Positions 19,690 to 28,657 are shown, numbered from the stretch's first letter. The stretch is 64,000 nucleotides of DNA from Rhizobiaceae bacterium (GCA_028279875.1 JANQMU010000042.1:45131-109130); one strand, 5' to 3'. Notes: a model not told the origin generated them from the letters alone. Program-made: numbers and translations.

Positions 19690-20184
19690 ATGCGATATGC
19701 GGTGGTGGTGGCGATCATGCTGGCGGCAGCCCTTGCGGCCGGTTTCGGCGCGCGGGCCGAGCAGGTCGGCGAAGTCGGTGTCGACTGGCTGGGCAACGAT
19801 ATCATCATCGAAGCCGTCGGCGACCCGGAGGTCAGCGGCGTGACCTGCCATGTCGCCTATTTCGAGCGCGGTCTCGTCGACCGGCTGCAGAAGGGCAACT
19901 GGTTCGAGGACCCGTCCAATTCGTCGATCGCCTGCCGGCAGACCGGGCCGATCGTGATCGGCGATATCGAGCTCGACGAGGAAGGCGAGGAGATCTTCAA
20001 GCAGCGGCGGTCGATCGTCTGGAAACAGCTGGTGATCAAGCGGGTCTATGACCGCAAGAACGACACACTGATCTATCTCGCCCATTCCCGGCAGGTGCAG
20101 GACGGATCGGCCAAGATGTCGATCTCGACCGTGCCGCTGTTCGGCCAGGACGTGACCTGGCAGGAGGGCAAGCCCGAGGAATAA
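19690..20184 (+). CDS. creA: CreA family periplasmic protein
   Basis: This 164-aa protein matches the CreA family in length and in its core (EVSGVTCHVAYFERG, then IACRQTGPI). The two cysteines are conserved in the family. The role of CreA is unknown. A signal peptide (VVVAIMLAAALAAGFGARA) directs it to the periplasm. AAAAGGAGA precedes the ATG at 19690. The frame is open upstream to 19546 but without a supported start. A perfect 9-base hairpin terminator follows the stop. Confidence 0.9.
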   Translation: MRYAVVVAIMLAAALAAGFGARAEQVGEVGVDWLGNDIIIEAVGDPEVSGVTCHVAYFERGLVDRLQKGNWFEDPSNSSIACRQTGPIVIGDIELDEEGEEIFKQRRSIVWKQLVIKRVYDRKNDTLIYLAHSRQVQDGSAKMSISTVPLFGQDVTWQEGKPEE

Positions 20185-20190
20185 GCGAAA

Positions 20191-20217
20191 GGAGCGCTGC
20201 CGGCCGGACAGCGCTCC
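20191..20217. terminator. bidirectional terminator between creA and the CpdB-type gene
   Basis: GGAGCGCTG (20191-20199) pairs perfectly with CAGCGCTCC (20209-20217). It is flanked by GAAA on the left and CTTTC on the right, so it can work on both strands, for the convergent creA (ending 20184) and the phosphodiesterase gene (ending 20241). Confidence 0.8.
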
Positions 20218-20240
20218 CTTTCATCGCGATTGGCGCGATA

Positions 20241-22220
20241 TCACATCTTGATGCGATATCTGGCGAAGCCCTCTTCGCCGTCGCCGGCCGCTTCGATCTC
20301 GACGCCCTCGACTTCGTTCATGAAGGCCTTGGCCTTCGGGCCGGTTTCGAAAATGGCGGTTGCGCCTTCGACCGGCTTGAAGGTCCAGTTGGCGTCGGCC
20401 GACGGGTTGATCGTGCCCTTGTCGACAATATAGCGCACGATCACGTCGCGATTGGTGTCGGGCGCGACGAAGATCACGACATCATCATTGATATCGGGGA
20501 AATTGCCGCCGCCGCCGGCCCGGTAATTGTTGGTCGCGACGACGAATTTCTGATTCGGATCAATCGGTTTTCCGTTGAATTTCAAGTCGGTTATCCGGCT
20601 TGCATCGGCGTTCAGAAGCTCGCCCTTCGGGCCGTATTTCGACGGCTGGGTGAGGTCGATCTGATAGGTCACGCCATCGATGATGTCGAAATTGTATGAC
20701 GGAAACTCGTTGTTGATCAGCGGCTGGTCGCCCTTGCCTTTTTCAAGCTGGTTGAAGATCCCGGCGGAGCGTTCCAGCCAGTCCTTGACCTGGGCGCCGG
20801 TGATGGCGACGGCGCGCACCGTGTTCGGATAGAGATAGAGGTCCGAGACATTCTTGATGGCGACATCGCCCGGCGCGACGTCGGTGTAATAGTCCGGACC
20901 GCCGCGGCCGCCGGCCTTGAAGGGGGCGGCCGCCGAAAGGATTGGCAGGCCTTCCCATTCGGTGCCCTTCATCATCTGGTCGATATACCAGGTCTGCGCC
21001 TGGCTGACGATCTGCACTGACGGGTCGTCGGCGACCAGCGCGAAATAGGAATGCAATGGCGCCGAGGTCTTGCCGACCGCGCGGCGCACATAGGCGAGCG
21101 TGTCGTCATGTTCCTTCTGCACCGAATCGAGCACTCGCTGCTGGCTTTCGACCAGCGGAATGCGCTTGCGGCCCTCGCGGGTATAGATGGACGGCGCCGA
21201 GGTGGTGAAGCCGGCGACCTTCCACGCATTGCCGTCGCGCTCGAGCATCAGGTCGATAATGCCGAGATGCGAGCCCCAGAAGCCACCCATGGCGGCGGGC
21301 TTGCCGAACAGCGTGCCCTTTTCGGCGTCGATGCCCGGCATGTCGGCATATTTCGGCCCCGGGAACACCAGATGGTGGTGGCCGGTCAGCAGGGCGTCGA
21401 TGCCGTCGACCGAGGCAAGGTGCAGCGAGGCGTTTTCCATGCCATCCGTGCGGTCGTTCGGGTCGATACCGGAGTGGGAGAGGGCGACGATGATGTCGGC
21501 GCCGGCTTCCTTCATCTCAGGCACCCAGGCTTCGGCGGCCTGAACGATGTCGCGGGAATTGGCCTTGCCGTCGAGATGGCGGCGGTCCCAGTTCATGATC
21601 TGTGGCGGCACGAAGCCGATCAGGCCGACGCGGATCGGATGCTCCTTGCCATGGCCGTCCTTGATCATCTTGTCGACGATGACATAGGGCTTCAGGAACA
21701 GTTCGTCGTCGCGCGGATTGGAGGCCAGCATGCCCTTGGTGACATTGGCCGAGACAATTGGGAAATTTGCGCCGTCAAGGGATTTGAACAGGAAATCCAG
21801 CCCGTAGTTGAATTCATGGTTGCCGAGGGTCGAGGCGTCAAAGCCCAGCGTGTTCATGGCCTGGATGATCGGATGGCTGTCGCCCTCCTTCATGCCGCGC
21901 TCATAGGCAATGTAATCGCCCATCGGGTTGCCCTGCAGGAAGTCGCCATTGTCGATTAGCATGGAGTTGGTCGCCTCATCGCGGAAACTGTCGATGATCG
22001 AAGCGGTGCGGGCGAGACCGACCGTGTCGGTCGGCCGGTCGGCGTAATAGTCATAGGGAAAGACGTGGACATGCAGGTCGGTGGTTTCCATCAGCCGCAA
22101 ATGCGCCTGATGGCCGGCGGCCTGCGCGGAAAACGGGTGAAGCAGCGCCAGTGAGCCCATGGCGGCGGTGCCGGCGAGAAAGCCGCGGCGGTCTATCAGA
22201 GTGTCCGTTGGTCTGGTCAT
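20241..22220 (-). CDS. cpdB: 2',3'-cyclic-nucleotide 2'-phosphodiesterase/3'-nucleotidase, Tat-exported
   Basis: This 659-aa bifunctional periplasmic enzyme salvages nucleotides. A twin-arginine signal (DRRGFLAGTAAMGSLALL) ends near AQAAG. The metallophosphoesterase domain shows METTDLHVHVFPYDYY, IDNGDFLQGNP, LGNHEFNYG and TGHHHLVFPG, which supply the two-metal site. The C-terminal 5'-nucleotidase domain has RAGGGGNFPDI. E. coli CpdB uses a Sec signal, so Tat export with cytoplasmic metal loading is a difference typical of alphaproteobacteria. It converges with creA on a shared terminator. Confidence 0.94.
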   Translation of the reverse strand: MTRPTDTLIDRRGFLAGTAAMGSLALLHPFSAQAAGHQAHLRLMETTDLHVHVFPYDYYADRPTDTVGLARTASIIDSFRDEATNSMLIDNGDFLQGNPMGDYIAYERGMKEGDSHPIIQAMNTLGFDASTLGNHEFNYGLDFLFKSLDGANFPIVSANVTKGMLASNPRDDELFLKPYVIVDKMIKDGHGKEHPIRVGLIGFVPPQIMNWDRRHLDGKANSRDIVQAAEAWVPEMKEAGADIIVALSHSGIDPNDRTDGMENASLHLASVDGIDALLTGHHHLVFPGPKYADMPGIDAEKGTLFGKPAAMGGFWGSHLGIIDLMLERDGNAWKVAGFTTSAPSIYTREGRKRIPLVESQQRVLDSVQKEHDDTLAYVRRAVGKTSAPLHSYFALVADDPSVQIVSQAQTWYIDQMMKGTEWEGLPILSAAAPFKAGGRGGPDYYTDVAPGDVAIKNVSDLYLYPNTVRAVAITGAQVKDWLERSAGIFNQLEKGKGDQPLINNEFPSYNFDIIDGVTYQIDLTQPSKYGPKGELLNADASRITDLKFNGKPIDPNQKFVVATNNYRAGGGGNFPDINDDVVIFVAPDTNRDVIVRYIVDKGTINPSADANWTFKPVEGATAIFETGPKAKAFMNEVEGVEIEAAGDGEEGFARYRIKM

Positions 22221-22397
22221 GATCGTGCTCCGTTCTGTTCTTGGTTTTGGCTGCTCCCACGGCCTGCCGTGTGAGCAGAATTGTCCAGTGTAATCCTGCT
22301 GCCTCTATGCGTCCAGAATGCTGCTGCAATGCGACAGACCCTGTGGAAACTGCCTTGAGCGGTGGTTACGATGACAGATGTTTTTGAAGCCGATGTG

Positions 22398-24860
22398 TCA
22401 GACGCGCTCGACGTAGTTGTCGAGCACGCGTTTCTGGCCGGCCTTGTCGAAATCGATGGTCAGCTTGTTGCCGTCGATTGCGGCGATGTTGCCATTGCCG
22501 AATTTGAGGTGGAACACCCGGTCGCCGACGGCATAGGCCGAAGGCTGGTCGGCGACGGATCTGGCGACGAGTTCGCCGTCAATGGTCTTGTCCTTGACCG
22601 ATGTGCGGCCCGCGCCATAGCCCGAATCCGTCTCGCCATAGCCGATATGCTCGACCGCGTGGCCGGAGCGCGAGCCCCAGTTTCGGCGGGTCGCCTCGTT
22701 GCGGTTGGCCTGGGCGCGCTTCCAGCCGGGCGTGTTGTAGCTGCCGGAGAAGGGCTCTTCGGCATCGAAGCGCGAGGCGCCGTAGCTGCCACCGGTGCTG
22801 CCGGTGCCGTAGCCGCCATAAGTGGAGTCGGGTTCGGCAATATCGACATGGTCGGCCGGCAGTTCGTCGAGAAACCGTGACGGGATGGTCGACTGCCAGA
22901 GGCCATGGATGCGGCGGTTTGAGACGAACCACAGATGGCAGTGGGCTTTGGCCCGCGTCAGGCCGACATAGGCGAGGCGCCGTTCCTCCTCAAGGCCGGC
23001 GCGGCCACCCTCGTCGAGAGAGCGCTGATGGGGAAACAGGCCTTCCTCCCATCCGGGCAGGAAGATCGTTTCGAATTCCAGGCCCTTGGCCGAATGCAGC
23101 GTCATCAGCGACACCGCGTCGAGATCCTCGTTCTGCTCGGCATCCATCACCAGGCTGACATGTTCGAGGAAGCTGCGCATGGATTCGAAATCCTCCATGG
23201 AGCGGATCAGTTCCTTCAGATTGTCGAGCCGCCCGGGCGCATCCGCCGAGCGGTCGTTCTTCCACATGTCGGTGTAGCCGCTTTCTTCGAGGATCTGTTC
23301 GGCCAGTTCCGTGTGGGGCGTGTTTTCCAGCAGCGCCGACCAGCGGGCGAAATTCTCCACCACATCGGTCAGCGATTTGCGCGGCCGCGGCTTCATTTCC
23401 TCAGTCATGACGAGATCGCCCGCCGCGCGCAGCATCGGGATGTTGCGGGCCCGCGCATAATCGTGGATCTGGCGCACGGCCGCTTCGCCGAGGCCGCGCT
23501 TCGGCGTGTTGACGATGCGCTCGAAGGCAAGATCATCCGCCGGCTGGGCGACAACGCGGAAATAGGCCATGGCGTCGCGGATTTCGAGGCGCTCGTAGAA
23601 GCGCGGGCCGCCGATCACCCGATAGTTCAGCCCGAGGGTGACGAAACGGTCCTCGAATTCGCGCATCTGGAAGGAGGCGCGCACCAGGATCGCCATATCG
23701 TTGAGCCTGTGGCCGCGATGCTGCGCCTGTTCGATCTCCTCGCCGACGGCGCGGGCCTCTTCCTCCGAATCCCAGGCTGCATGCACCATGACCTTGTCAT
23801 GGTCGGCAAGATCGGCATCGGTGAACAGCGTCTTGCCGAGTCGGCCCTCATTGTGGGAAATCAGATGCGAGGCGGCGCCCAGAATATGGGCCGAGGAGCG
23901 GTAGTTGCGCTCCAGCCGGATCACCACGGCGCCGGGAAAATCCTTTTCGAAGCGCAGGATATTGTCGACCTCGGCGCCGCGCCAGCCATAGATCGACTGG
24001 TCGTCATCGCCGACGCAGCAGACATTCTTCGAGCCCTGGGCGATCAGCCGCAGCCACATATATTGGGCGGTGTTGGTGTCCTGGTACTCGTCGACGAGGA
24101 CATAGCGGAATTTGGCGTGATAGTCCTTCAGCACATCGGGATGAGCGCGGAAGATGCGGATCGGATGGCACAGGAGGTCGCCGAAATCACAGGCGTTCAG
24201 CGTCTTCAGCCGGTCCTGATAGGCCTCGTAGAGCTGCCGGCCCTTGCCGTTGGCGAAGGATCGCGCATCGCTCTCGGGAATATCGGCCGGACCGAGGCCC
24301 TTGTTCTTCCAGCCGTCGATCATCTGGGCGAACTGGCGGGCCGGCCAGCGCTTGTCGTCCAGCCCCTCGGCCTGGATGAGTTGCTTCAAAAGCCGGATCT
24401 GGTCGTCGGTGTCGAGGATCGTGAAATCGGAGCGCAGGCCGACAAGTTCGGCATGGCGTCTGAGCAGCTTGACGCCGATGGAGTGAAACGTACCGAGCCA
24501 GGGCATGCCCTCGACCGCGCCGCCGACGAGAACGCCGATGCGCTCCTTCATCTCGCGTGCCGCCTTGTTGGTGAAGGTGACCGACAGGATCTGGCTCGGA
24601 TAGGCCCTGCCGGTCGCCAGAATATGGGCGATCCGCGTCGTCAGAACCCGCGTCTTGCCGGTGCCCGCCCCGGCCAGCACCAGCACCGGCCCGTCGAGCG
24701 TTTCAACAGCCCGCGTCTGCTCCGGATTGAGCCCGTCGAGATAGGATGCCGGCCCCGATTGTTGGTTGCGCGCTGCCATCGCCCGCGCGGCAATGCCGGA
24801 GGGCGCTCGGGGCGCCTCATCGTCGCCGAAGATCGGGATATCGTCGTCGGGGGTGCTCAT
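22398..24860 (-). CDS. uvrD: UvrD/PcrA-type DNA helicase
   Basis: This 820-aa superfamily 1A helicase acts in nucleotide-excision and mismatch repair. Motifs appear in order: LNPEQTRAVETLDGPVLVLA, Walker A AGAGTGKT, DEYQDTN (motif II), GDDDQSIYGWRGA, LERNYRSS, TLHSAKGLEFETIFL and VGLTRAK. The C-terminus has the tudor-like segment VGDRVFHLKFGNGNIAAIDG that binds RNA polymerase in UvrD and PcrA. A Gly/Tyr/Ser-rich low-complexity linker (about 650-690, GGYGTGSTGGSYG) lies between the motor and the tudor domain. I placed the start at the ATG at 24860. A TTG three codons upstream is possible. Confidence 0.96.
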   Translation of the reverse strand: MSTPDDDIPIFGDDEAPRAPSGIAARAMAARNQQSGPASYLDGLNPEQTRAVETLDGPVLVLAGAGTGKTRVLTTRIAHILATGRAYPSQILSVTFTNKAAREMKERIGVLVGGAVEGMPWLGTFHSIGVKLLRRHAELVGLRSDFTILDTDDQIRLLKQLIQAEGLDDKRWPARQFAQMIDGWKNKGLGPADIPESDARSFANGKGRQLYEAYQDRLKTLNACDFGDLLCHPIRIFRAHPDVLKDYHAKFRYVLVDEYQDTNTAQYMWLRLIAQGSKNVCCVGDDDQSIYGWRGAEVDNILRFEKDFPGAVVIRLERNYRSSAHILGAASHLISHNEGRLGKTLFTDADLADHDKVMVHAAWDSEEEARAVGEEIEQAQHRGHRLNDMAILVRASFQMREFEDRFVTLGLNYRVIGGPRFYERLEIRDAMAYFRVVAQPADDLAFERIVNTPKRGLGEAAVRQIHDYARARNIPMLRAAGDLVMTEEMKPRPRKSLTDVVENFARWSALLENTPHTELAEQILEESGYTDMWKNDRSADAPGRLDNLKELIRSMEDFESMRSFLEHVSLVMDAEQNEDLDAVSLMTLHSAKGLEFETIFLPGWEEGLFPHQRSLDEGGRAGLEEERRLAYVGLTRAKAHCHLWFVSNRRIHGLWQSTIPSRFLDELPADHVDIAEPDSTYGGYGTGSTGGSYGASRFDAEEPFSGSYNTPGWKRAQANRNEATRRNWGSRSGHAVEHIGYGETDSGYGAGRTSVKDKTIDGELVARSVADQPSAYAVGDRVFHLKFGNGNIAAIDGNKLTIDFDKAGQKRVLDNYVERV

Positions 24861-25040
24861 GGCTTCCAATGTAGTGATTCGGGGGCGAAAGGCCAGCGGG
24901 AGAAGAATGCTCGCGGAACGCTGGAGCGTTCGGGGAGAATGTCAGCGTATGACAATGTTGCCGGGCTTCGGCAAACCGATGTCCGGAAAATTTGACTTGC
25001 GGCTAAGCGGCCGTTGTCTGGGAAGCTTGCAATCCAAAAT

Positions 25041-25409
25041 ATGATTCCTACGTTTTACTCAACGCACAGGAGAATTTCTTCGTTGTTGAGAAACCTGGTC
25101 TCTGTAGTTGCCGCTGCTGGTATGTGTGTGCCCTCCGCCATGATGATTGTGACCGTTCCCTTTGCATTACAGGGTCTGCAGCAAAGCATTGACGCTCACG
25201 GCTTGCTGTATGGCAGCAGCATCGTGCTTGCTGTTTACACCGTCATTGGCGGGTGGCTTGGATACGTCACGCTCAATCACAGCGCTTCTCTGTTGAGCAT
25301 CCGCATGATGATGCTTCGGGAAGGGCGCGATTGGAGAGGTGTCGACTGGGCGTCCTTTGTAGCATGGGTCCTGTGGCCAATCCTGTGGCATGGGGATTGG
25401 GATGAGTGA
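25041..25409 (+). CDS. small membrane protein, paralogue A of a tandem pair
   Basis: This 122-aa protein has two hydrophobic segments (LVSVVAAAGMCVPSAMMIVTV and GSSIVLAVYTVIGGWLGYVTL) followed by IRMMMLREGRDW and a Trp-rich tail. It resembles the next gene (25552) in helix positions and in the W-x-GY motif followed by IRM and REGR, so the two are diverged duplicates. I do not recognise the family. The start is uncertain: ATG 25041 has no strong ribosome site, and an in-frame TTG lies at 25014. Codon use is less G/C-biased than in neighbouring core genes, which suggests transfer. Confidence 0.6.
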   Translation: MIPTFYSTHRRISSLLRNLVSVVAAAGMCVPSAMMIVTVPFALQGLQQSIDAHGLLYGSSIVLAVYTVIGGWLGYVTLNHSASLLSIRMMMLREGRDWRGVDWASFVAWVLWPILWHGDWDE

Positions 25410-25551
25410 AAATGACAAATTGCGTCATCACCGTAATCCTGCTGTTCTCAAGATGTACGGTCAAAAGAGTTCTCTTCGACGTTGCTTATCTCCGTCACAG
25501 CCTCAATTTGGTATTGAGCCGTCACCGTAATTAGATGAGTGACCGTCCGGT

Positions 25552-25860
25552 TTGAAAATCTACTTTTCCTTGTTCATCAATTTATTGGTATGTGCAATCG
25601 GTGCCGGCATGATCGTGATGCTGCCAGTCGCCCTTTATGTTGCGCTGATAAGTGGTGAGTTACTGATATCCGTCATCACTGTTGTTGGTGTGTGGTCGGG
25701 ATATGGCGCCTTACGTTTTGGCATAGCTCTATCGCGCGTCAACATCAGAATGATCCGGGAAGGGCGGCAAAAGGATAACGAAGCCGACGCCGCTATCATC
25801 GAGGCCAATCTTATTTGGCCTCTACGCGGTAAGACGTTAGGGGAAAACGGCTCCAAATAG
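25552..25860 (+). CDS. small membrane protein, paralogue B of a tandem pair
   Basis: This 102-aa protein has two hydrophobic segments (FINLLVCAIGAGMIVMLPVAL and LLISVITVVGVWSGYGALRF), then VNIRMIREGR and a charged tail. It shares helix layout and the VW/GW-x-GY and IRM-x-REGR motifs with the 25041 gene 140 bases upstream. The start is a TTG at 25552 with a weak ribosome site. Later ATG codons would cut the first helix. The function is unknown. Low G+C third positions match its paralogue, so both probably arrived together. Confidence 0.58.
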   Translation: MKIYFSLFINLLVCAIGAGMIVMLPVALYVALISGELLISVITVVGVWSGYGALRFGIALSRVNIRMIREGRQKDNEADAAIIEANLIWPLRGKTLGENGSK

Positions 25861-25964
25861 AGTTGCGTTCGGTAGTTCGCTTTTGGTCGGGTTCATGAGA
25901 CACAGCAATATGTTGCGAGTCGTCAGACCATTGTCCTGACACTTGCGATGTGTGGCATGTGGGT

Positions 25965-26474
25965 TCAGATCTCCCGCCCTTGGATCGACGCGGCAATTGC
26001 GGCGATCGGTCGAAACAGGATGAGCGGATCGTCCTTCGACGGAAGGAAGCCGCGCCGGGACCAGAAATCAGCAGCGTCCGCATCGACCGCATGGACCATC
26101 AACGCTCGTCCGCCGATCAACTGCGCAGCAGCCAGGGCGCGTTGGAGTGCATGTTTAACGAGACCGGTTCCGATGCCTCGGCCGGACCAAGTCCGATCCG
26201 TGGCGAGTTGTCCGAGAAGCAGGCATGGAACGGGGTCCGGAGGCTGACCAGTTCGAACCGATCGGGGCAAGATGGATGGCACCACGGCAGACGGGGCGAG
26301 GCCATAGAAGCCGACCACTCGTTTTGCCTCGTGAACGACAAGTACTGCGGTGAAGCCCTTCGTCTGATTGGAAAGCGCGCGCGTCTTGAGCCAATGATTG
26401 AGAGACGGCTTGCCGCAATCGAAATCGGCGAGCTCATGCCCCTCGTTGAGAGGTTCCGGCTCAGATAAGGGCAC
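25965..26474 (-). CDS. GNAT acetyltransferase, toxin of a DUF1778-type TA pair
   Basis: This 169-aa GNAT protein belongs to the TacT/AtaT group that acetylates aminoacyl-tRNA and blocks translation. The N-terminus EPLNEGHELADFDCGKPSLN and the acetyl-CoA loop TWSGRGIGTGL are typical. The family's catalytic tyrosine in FYxxxGF is here Trp138 (DFWSRRGF), a notable change that may alter or abolish activity. The start is GTG at 26474, 5 bases after the antitoxin stop, so the two genes form an operon. An upstream operator (26811-26831) should control it with the antitoxin as co-repressor. Confidence 0.88.
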   Translation of the reverse strand: MPLSEPEPLNEGHELADFDCGKPSLNHWLKTRALSNQTKGFTAVLVVHEAKRVVGFYGLAPSAVVPSILPRSVRTGQPPDPVPCLLLGQLATDRTWSGRGIGTGLVKHALQRALAAAQLIGGRALMVHAVDADAADFWSRRGFLPSKDDPLILFRPIAAIAASIQGREI

Positions 26475-26479
26475 AAGCG

Positions 26480-26779
26480 TCAGGTCTTCGTCTTGTCGCC
26501 GGCTTCCCAGGGTGCCGGACGGTTCATGACCTCGACGATCTCTGTGACGGGTTCGGCAGGCGCGGACAGGACGGACATGAAGTGCGCGAAACCTTCGGCC
26601 GACATCCTGATCAAACGGTTCTCCATAAGGACATCCTCGGCTGCCCGGACCGCCGCCTCGCGCACGAAGTCGGTGCGGGAGCGGCCACGCAAATCGGCTG
26701 CGCGATCGATCATTGCCACATCGGCTTCCGGAAGCCGCATGGATATGGGATGCTCTCTGCGTTCGGCACTGGTGGCCAT
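26480..26779 (-). CDS. DUF1778 (TacA-like) antitoxin
   Basis: This 99-aa antitoxin has an N-terminal ribbon-helix-helix (HPISMRLPEADVAMIDRAADL, then SRTDFVREAAVRAAEDVLME) for DNA binding and a C-terminal toxin-neutralising tail with the motif NRPAPWE. I chose the ATG at 26779 because AAGGAG sits 7 bases upstream. It lies directly upstream of the GNAT toxin with a 5-base gap. A perfect inverted repeat 32 bases before the start is the likely autoregulatory operator. Confidence 0.9.
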   Translation of the reverse strand: MATSAERREHPISMRLPEADVAMIDRAADLRGRSRTDFVREAAVRAAEDVLMENRLIRMSAEGFAHFMSVLSAPAEPVTEIVEVMNRPAPWEAGDKTKT

Positions 26780-26810
26780 TGCTTTCTCCTTTGCGATAAA
26801 GATAGATGCT

Positions 26811-26831
26811 TGTATTGCGGATTGCAATACA
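26811..26831 (-). promoter_or_regulatory. TA operator, TGTATTGC-N5-GCAATACA
   Basis: This is a perfect 8-base inverted repeat with a 5-base spacer (GGATT), 32 bases upstream of the antitoxin start. Its position and symmetry match ribbon-helix-helix operators of DUF1778/GNAT modules, where the toxin-antitoxin complex represses its own promoter. Confidence 0.75.
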
Positions 26832-26918
26832 TGCTCTTCCAACTCATCGCCGTCATTTCGGACCCGAGATGCCAACTGCCGTCGAGGCGGCCACGCTCAT
26901 CCCCGGCGCGACCGTCGC

Positions 26919-27878
26919 TCACATGCACTCCGCAATCACCCCGCCCTGCCGGGACCAGTTCTCGAACCATGTGTTGAACTGGTGGAACTGCGCCTCGCAA
27001 TATCCGGCTTGCGATGGTGACAGCTCATCCGTTTCGTTGATGTTCAGGCGGTATTCTTCATGTCCCTTGAGCACCATGAGGTGCTTGAAGTAGAGGACGA
27101 GATCGACGCCTTCATCAAAGCTTGCGATCACGGCAAGGGCGGCTTCCAGCTCGCGTGCCCGCAGATCGGCTTCAATGTCGCCGGCGGCGGCGCGGCGTGA
27201 CAGTTCGACCTGCAGGAGTGTTTCCTTCGGAAAGATCGTGCCGATGCCGGTGATGGCGCCGACGGCGCCGCATTTCACGAAGCCGTAATAGACCTCCGTG
27301 TCGACACCGACTAGGAGGATCACGTCGTCATCCCGGGACGTGATGTGTTCGGCCGCATAGCGCAGATCGGCCTTGGTGCCGAATTCCTTGAAGCCGATGA
27401 GGTTCTTGTGCTCGGCGCGCAATTTGAAAAACAGATCAGCCTTGGTCGAATAGCCGTAATAGGGGCTGTTGTAGATGATGGCGGGGACATCTGGCGCGGC
27501 ACCAAGGATGGCCTTGAAATGGTTTTGCTGCGCAGCAACCGAAGACCCACGGGACAGGACGCGCGGAATGACCATGAGACCGGCGGCGCCGATCTTCTGG
27601 GCGTGTGTCGCGTGGGCCACCGCCGACCGCGTGTTGATGGCGCCGGTGCCGACGACAACGGGGACCCCGGCCTTGGTCAGGCGCTCGACACCCTCCATGC
27701 GCTGCTCGTCGGTGAGCAGCGGCCAGTCACCGCAGGACCCGCAATAAACGACTGCCGACATTCCGGCGTCGATCATCTCCCGACCCTTTCGCACGAGCGC
27801 CTCGAAATCGGGTGTCCGGTCCGGGGTGCAGGGGGTCAACAGGGCGGGTATCGTCCCGTGGAAAACCGATGTGGTCAT
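26919..27878 (-). CDS. DapA-family lyase/deaminase (hydroxyproline-pathway type)
   Basis: This 319-aa (beta/alpha)8 enzyme of the dihydrodipicolinate synthase family forms a Schiff base with a lysine, here in LIGFKEFGTKADLR. The conserved Tyr pair is in IIYNSPYYGY. Beyond general DapA motifs, VVYCGSCGDWPLL and the tail AQFHQFNTWFENWS resemble rhizobial proteins assigned to pyrroline-4-hydroxy-2-carboxylate deamination in trans-4-hydroxyproline catabolism. That assignment is from memory and unproven here. I chose ATG 27878 because AAGGA lies 7 bases upstream. No other hydroxyproline genes are adjacent. Confidence 0.82.
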   Translation of the reverse strand: MTTSVFHGTIPALLTPCTPDRTPDFEALVRKGREMIDAGMSAVVYCGSCGDWPLLTDEQRMEGVERLTKAGVPVVVGTGAINTRSAVAHATHAQKIGAAGLMVIPRVLSRGSSVAAQQNHFKAILGAAPDVPAIIYNSPYYGYSTKADLFFKLRAEHKNLIGFKEFGTKADLRYAAEHITSRDDDVILLVGVDTEVYYGFVKCGAVGAITGIGTIFPKETLLQVELSRRAAAGDIEADLRARELEAALAVIASFDEGVDLVLYFKHLMVLKGHEEYRLNINETDELSPSQAGYCEAQFHQFNTWFENWSRQGGVIAECM

Positions 27879-28069
27879 GAGCGTGTCCTTTTGGATGGTA
27901 CCAGTATGGGCCACCCACCATACATCGTGTGGAATGACGCGCCATCGAGAAAAGGCTCGAATACCAGTATCGGGACGGACGCCGTTAGTTCCTGGAATTC
28001 TTCGGCACAACTCGCTATGGCTCATCGTGAGCCGGATGGGCGTCTATCCGATTACCGTAATGGCACCGA

Positions 28070-28657
28070 ATGAAACGCATCTTACCCATCGTTCTGATCC
28101 TTCTCACCCTGCCTGCCCATGCCGATGTCCGCGCCAGGGAAGTCGAAAAAACCTACGCGATTTCGGGGACGACCGGCATAGCGCTATACGAGTCGATTGG
28201 AGCACGCGGCCCGCGCCTTCGCGGCGGCGCGTCGAGCGCCATCGCCATAACGGAATTCGAGTTGAAATGGGGCCGCGATTACAAGCGCGACGGCACGGAC
28301 TGCGTGCTGGCCGCCGCACGGCCCTTCCTGACCATCACCTACACGCTGCCGAAACCGGCGGAAAAGCTGCCTGCGAACGTTGCCGCCCGCTGGCGCGTCT
28401 TCATTGCCGGCATTCGCGCCCACGAAGCCGTCCATGGTGAATATATCGTCGATCTGGCGCAGGACATCTATGACACCACGGTCGGCTTCCGGCAGAAGAA
28501 CGATCCGGACTGCAAGGCGATCCGTCGTGCCATACAGACACCTCTCAAGGTCGCCTTCGAGCGTTACAAAGCCCGCAACCGCGCCTTCGAACAGGCGGAA
28601 ATGCGTACCGGTGGCAATATCCAGCGGCTGATCCTCGGACTGGTCAACGGGCGGTAG
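28070..28657 (+). CDS. DUF922 family secreted Zn-protease-like protein
   Basis: This 195-aa protein has a signal peptide (ILPIVLILLTLPAHA) and a DUF922 domain that begins near REVEKTYAISG. The zincin motif HEAVH at 118-122 (HExxH), preceded by AGIRAHE, marks a probable metallopeptidase. The substrate is unknown. The start is the ATG at 28070 directly before the signal peptide. A GGGCGTCTATCCG motif, also seen before other genes in this window, ends 12 bases upstream. Confidence 0.85.
   Translation: MKRILPIVLILLTLPAHADVRAREVEKTYAISGTTGIALYESIGARGPRLRGGASSAIAITEFELKWGRDYKRDGTDCVLAAARPFLTITYTLPKPAEKLPANVAARWRVFIAGIRAHEAVHGEYIVDLAQDIYDTTVGFRQKNDPDCKAIRRAIQTPLKVAFERYKARNRAFEQAEMRTGGNIQRLILGLVNGR

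Noticed and set aside
22935..24995. 686-codon plus-strand frame opposite uvrD
   Set aside because: It is antisense to all helicase motifs, with no independent support.
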